A stretch of 7,133 nucleotides of DNA from DAIODI01 sp036746875 (lineage in GTDB: Bacteria; Pseudomonadota; Alphaproteobacteria; Rhizobiales; Aestuariivirgaceae). The stretch lies in the NCBI GenBank assembly GCA_036746875.1, contig DAIODI010000147.1, positions 1-7,133 of the forward strand, given 5' to 3'. Of this stretch, positions 6,665 to 7,133 are shown piece after piece (the first letter of the stretch is position 1; each line of letters starts with the position of its first letter). The notes under the pieces were generated by a model. The model worked only from the letters and a program-made list of their open reading frames with translations. It had not been told where the DNA came from and searched no databases. The translations under genes were made by a program, and so were the position numbers.

Positions 6665-6682
6665 GCCGATGCGGGGCGGGAT

Positions 6683-7133
6683 ATGCGCGAGATTGCGACG
6701 TCGGGAACGTTTGCATCGCCGGAGGGCGTGCACATCAAGTGGCGGTCGAACGCCTCGGCGGGGGTTGATCCCTACCGCTGCGGCTTTTTCTGGATGAGCG
6801 GCCTGCGCTCCGAAATGGCCGGGACCAAGGCCGAAGCCGTGGCGAAGACCTCGGTCGCCAACGGCCGGCGGACATTCCGGTTCGATTACTCGGGGCACGG
6901 CGAATCAGGCGGCGACTTCCTCGACGGAACGATCAGCCGCTGGCTTGAGGAGGCCCGCATGGCCTTCGATCTGGCGGACGGCCCGCGCGTCGTGATCGGT
7001 TCCAGCATGGGCGCATGGATCGCGCTGCTGATGCTGCGCCAGCTCCAGGGCGAGGGCGGCCTCGGCGACGTGCGGGTTCGCGGTCTGGTGCTGGTGGCCC
7101 CGGCGGCCGACATGACGGACCGCCTGATGTGGC
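6683..7133 (+). CDS. Alpha/beta hydrolase (ABHD10-like serine esterase), 3' end cut off by the window edge
   Basis: The 150 visible codons cover the N-terminal half of an alpha/beta-hydrolase fold enzyme. Key features are the strand and oxyanion-loop region GFFWMSGLRSEMAGTKA (34-50), FRFDYSGHGESGG (65-77) and the nucleophile elbow GSSMG (106-110) with Ser108 as the catalytic serine. The catalytic Asp and His would lie beyond the window. The segments SxMxGTKA and FDYSGHGxSxG resemble the ABHD10 group (acyl-protein thioesterase or acyl-glucuronide esterase in animals; bacterial members are mostly uncharacterised). The substrate is therefore unknown. No signal peptide is apparent, so it is probably cytoplasmic. 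ATG 6683 is the only start: the frame is closed by a TGA at 6644-6646, with no ATG, GTG or TTG between. The Shine-Dalgarno is weak (a G-rich stretch only). It is divergent from infC, with 113 bp between starts. A functional link to translation is not implied. Confidence 0.9.
   Translation, partial: MREIATSGTFASPEGVHIKWRSNASAGVDPYRCGFFWMSGLRSEMAGTKAEAVAKTSVANGRRTFRFDYSGHGESGGDFLDGTISRWLEEARMAFDLADGPRVVIGSSMGAWIALLMLRQLQGEGGLGDVRVRGLVLVAPAADMTDRLMW

Noticed and set aside
6570..6716. N-terminal extension of IF3 to an ATG at 6716
   Set aside because: It would start inside the divergent hydrolase gene and upstream of the likely promoter, with no family resemblance in the added 49 residues.
1..7133. 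A hidden novel system, mobile element, CRISPR array or RNA gene
   Set aside because: Nearly every base belongs to conserved housekeeping genes or short gaps. No direct repeats, transposase, tRNA or rRNA sequence, phage gene or unusual composition was seen.

Overview
This window is an ordinary, well-preserved housekeeping region of a high-GC bacterium, most likely an alphaproteobacterium. That placement rests on the protein sequences (a 360-residue PheS, L35 starting MPKMKTK, an IF3 with an ATT start), the high GC content judged by eye, and the gene order infC-rpmI-rplT-pheS-pheT. I cannot place it to genus. I found no previously undescribed system.

Layout: six genes for the translation machinery lie head to tail on the minus strand and read right to left. 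They are infC (IF3, 6030-6569), rpmI (L35, 5713-5910), rplT (L20, 5335-5688), pheS (4179-5261), pheT (1780-4182) and lepA (EF4, 1-1717). lepA runs off the left edge and lacks only about the last 25-30 codons. On the plus strand at the right edge, an alpha/beta hydrolase gene (6683 to beyond 7133) starts divergently from infC and is also cut by the window edge. Intergenic gaps are small: 113 bp between the divergent starts, 119 bp infC-rpmI, 24 bp rpmI-rplT, 73 bp rplT-pheS, a 4-base overlap pheS-pheT, and 62 bp pheT-lepA. No canonical terminator was seen in any gap, so one long transcript from infC to lepA is plausible.

How the genes work together: IF3 controls start-codon fidelity and subunit joining, L35 and L20 build the 50S subunit, PheS and PheT form the alpha2beta2 synthetase that charges tRNA-Phe, and LepA is a ribosome-associated GTPase. 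Grouping them lets translation capacity be set together. The sequence shows several possible control points. infC appears to start with the rare codon ATT behind a strong Shine-Dalgarno, the signature of IF3 autoregulation. A 14-bp hairpin and a promoter-like sequence precede rpmI, where L20 feedback acts in E. coli. pheT starts with GTG inside the pheS stop (GTGA), which suggests translational coupling.

Start sites matter here. For infC, pheS, pheT and rpmI the longest open frame overshoots the real gene. The starts given are based on Shine-Dalgarno positions, family length and avoidance of overlap. Very long open frames on the plus strand opposite lepA, pheT and pheS are treated as GC-driven shadows.
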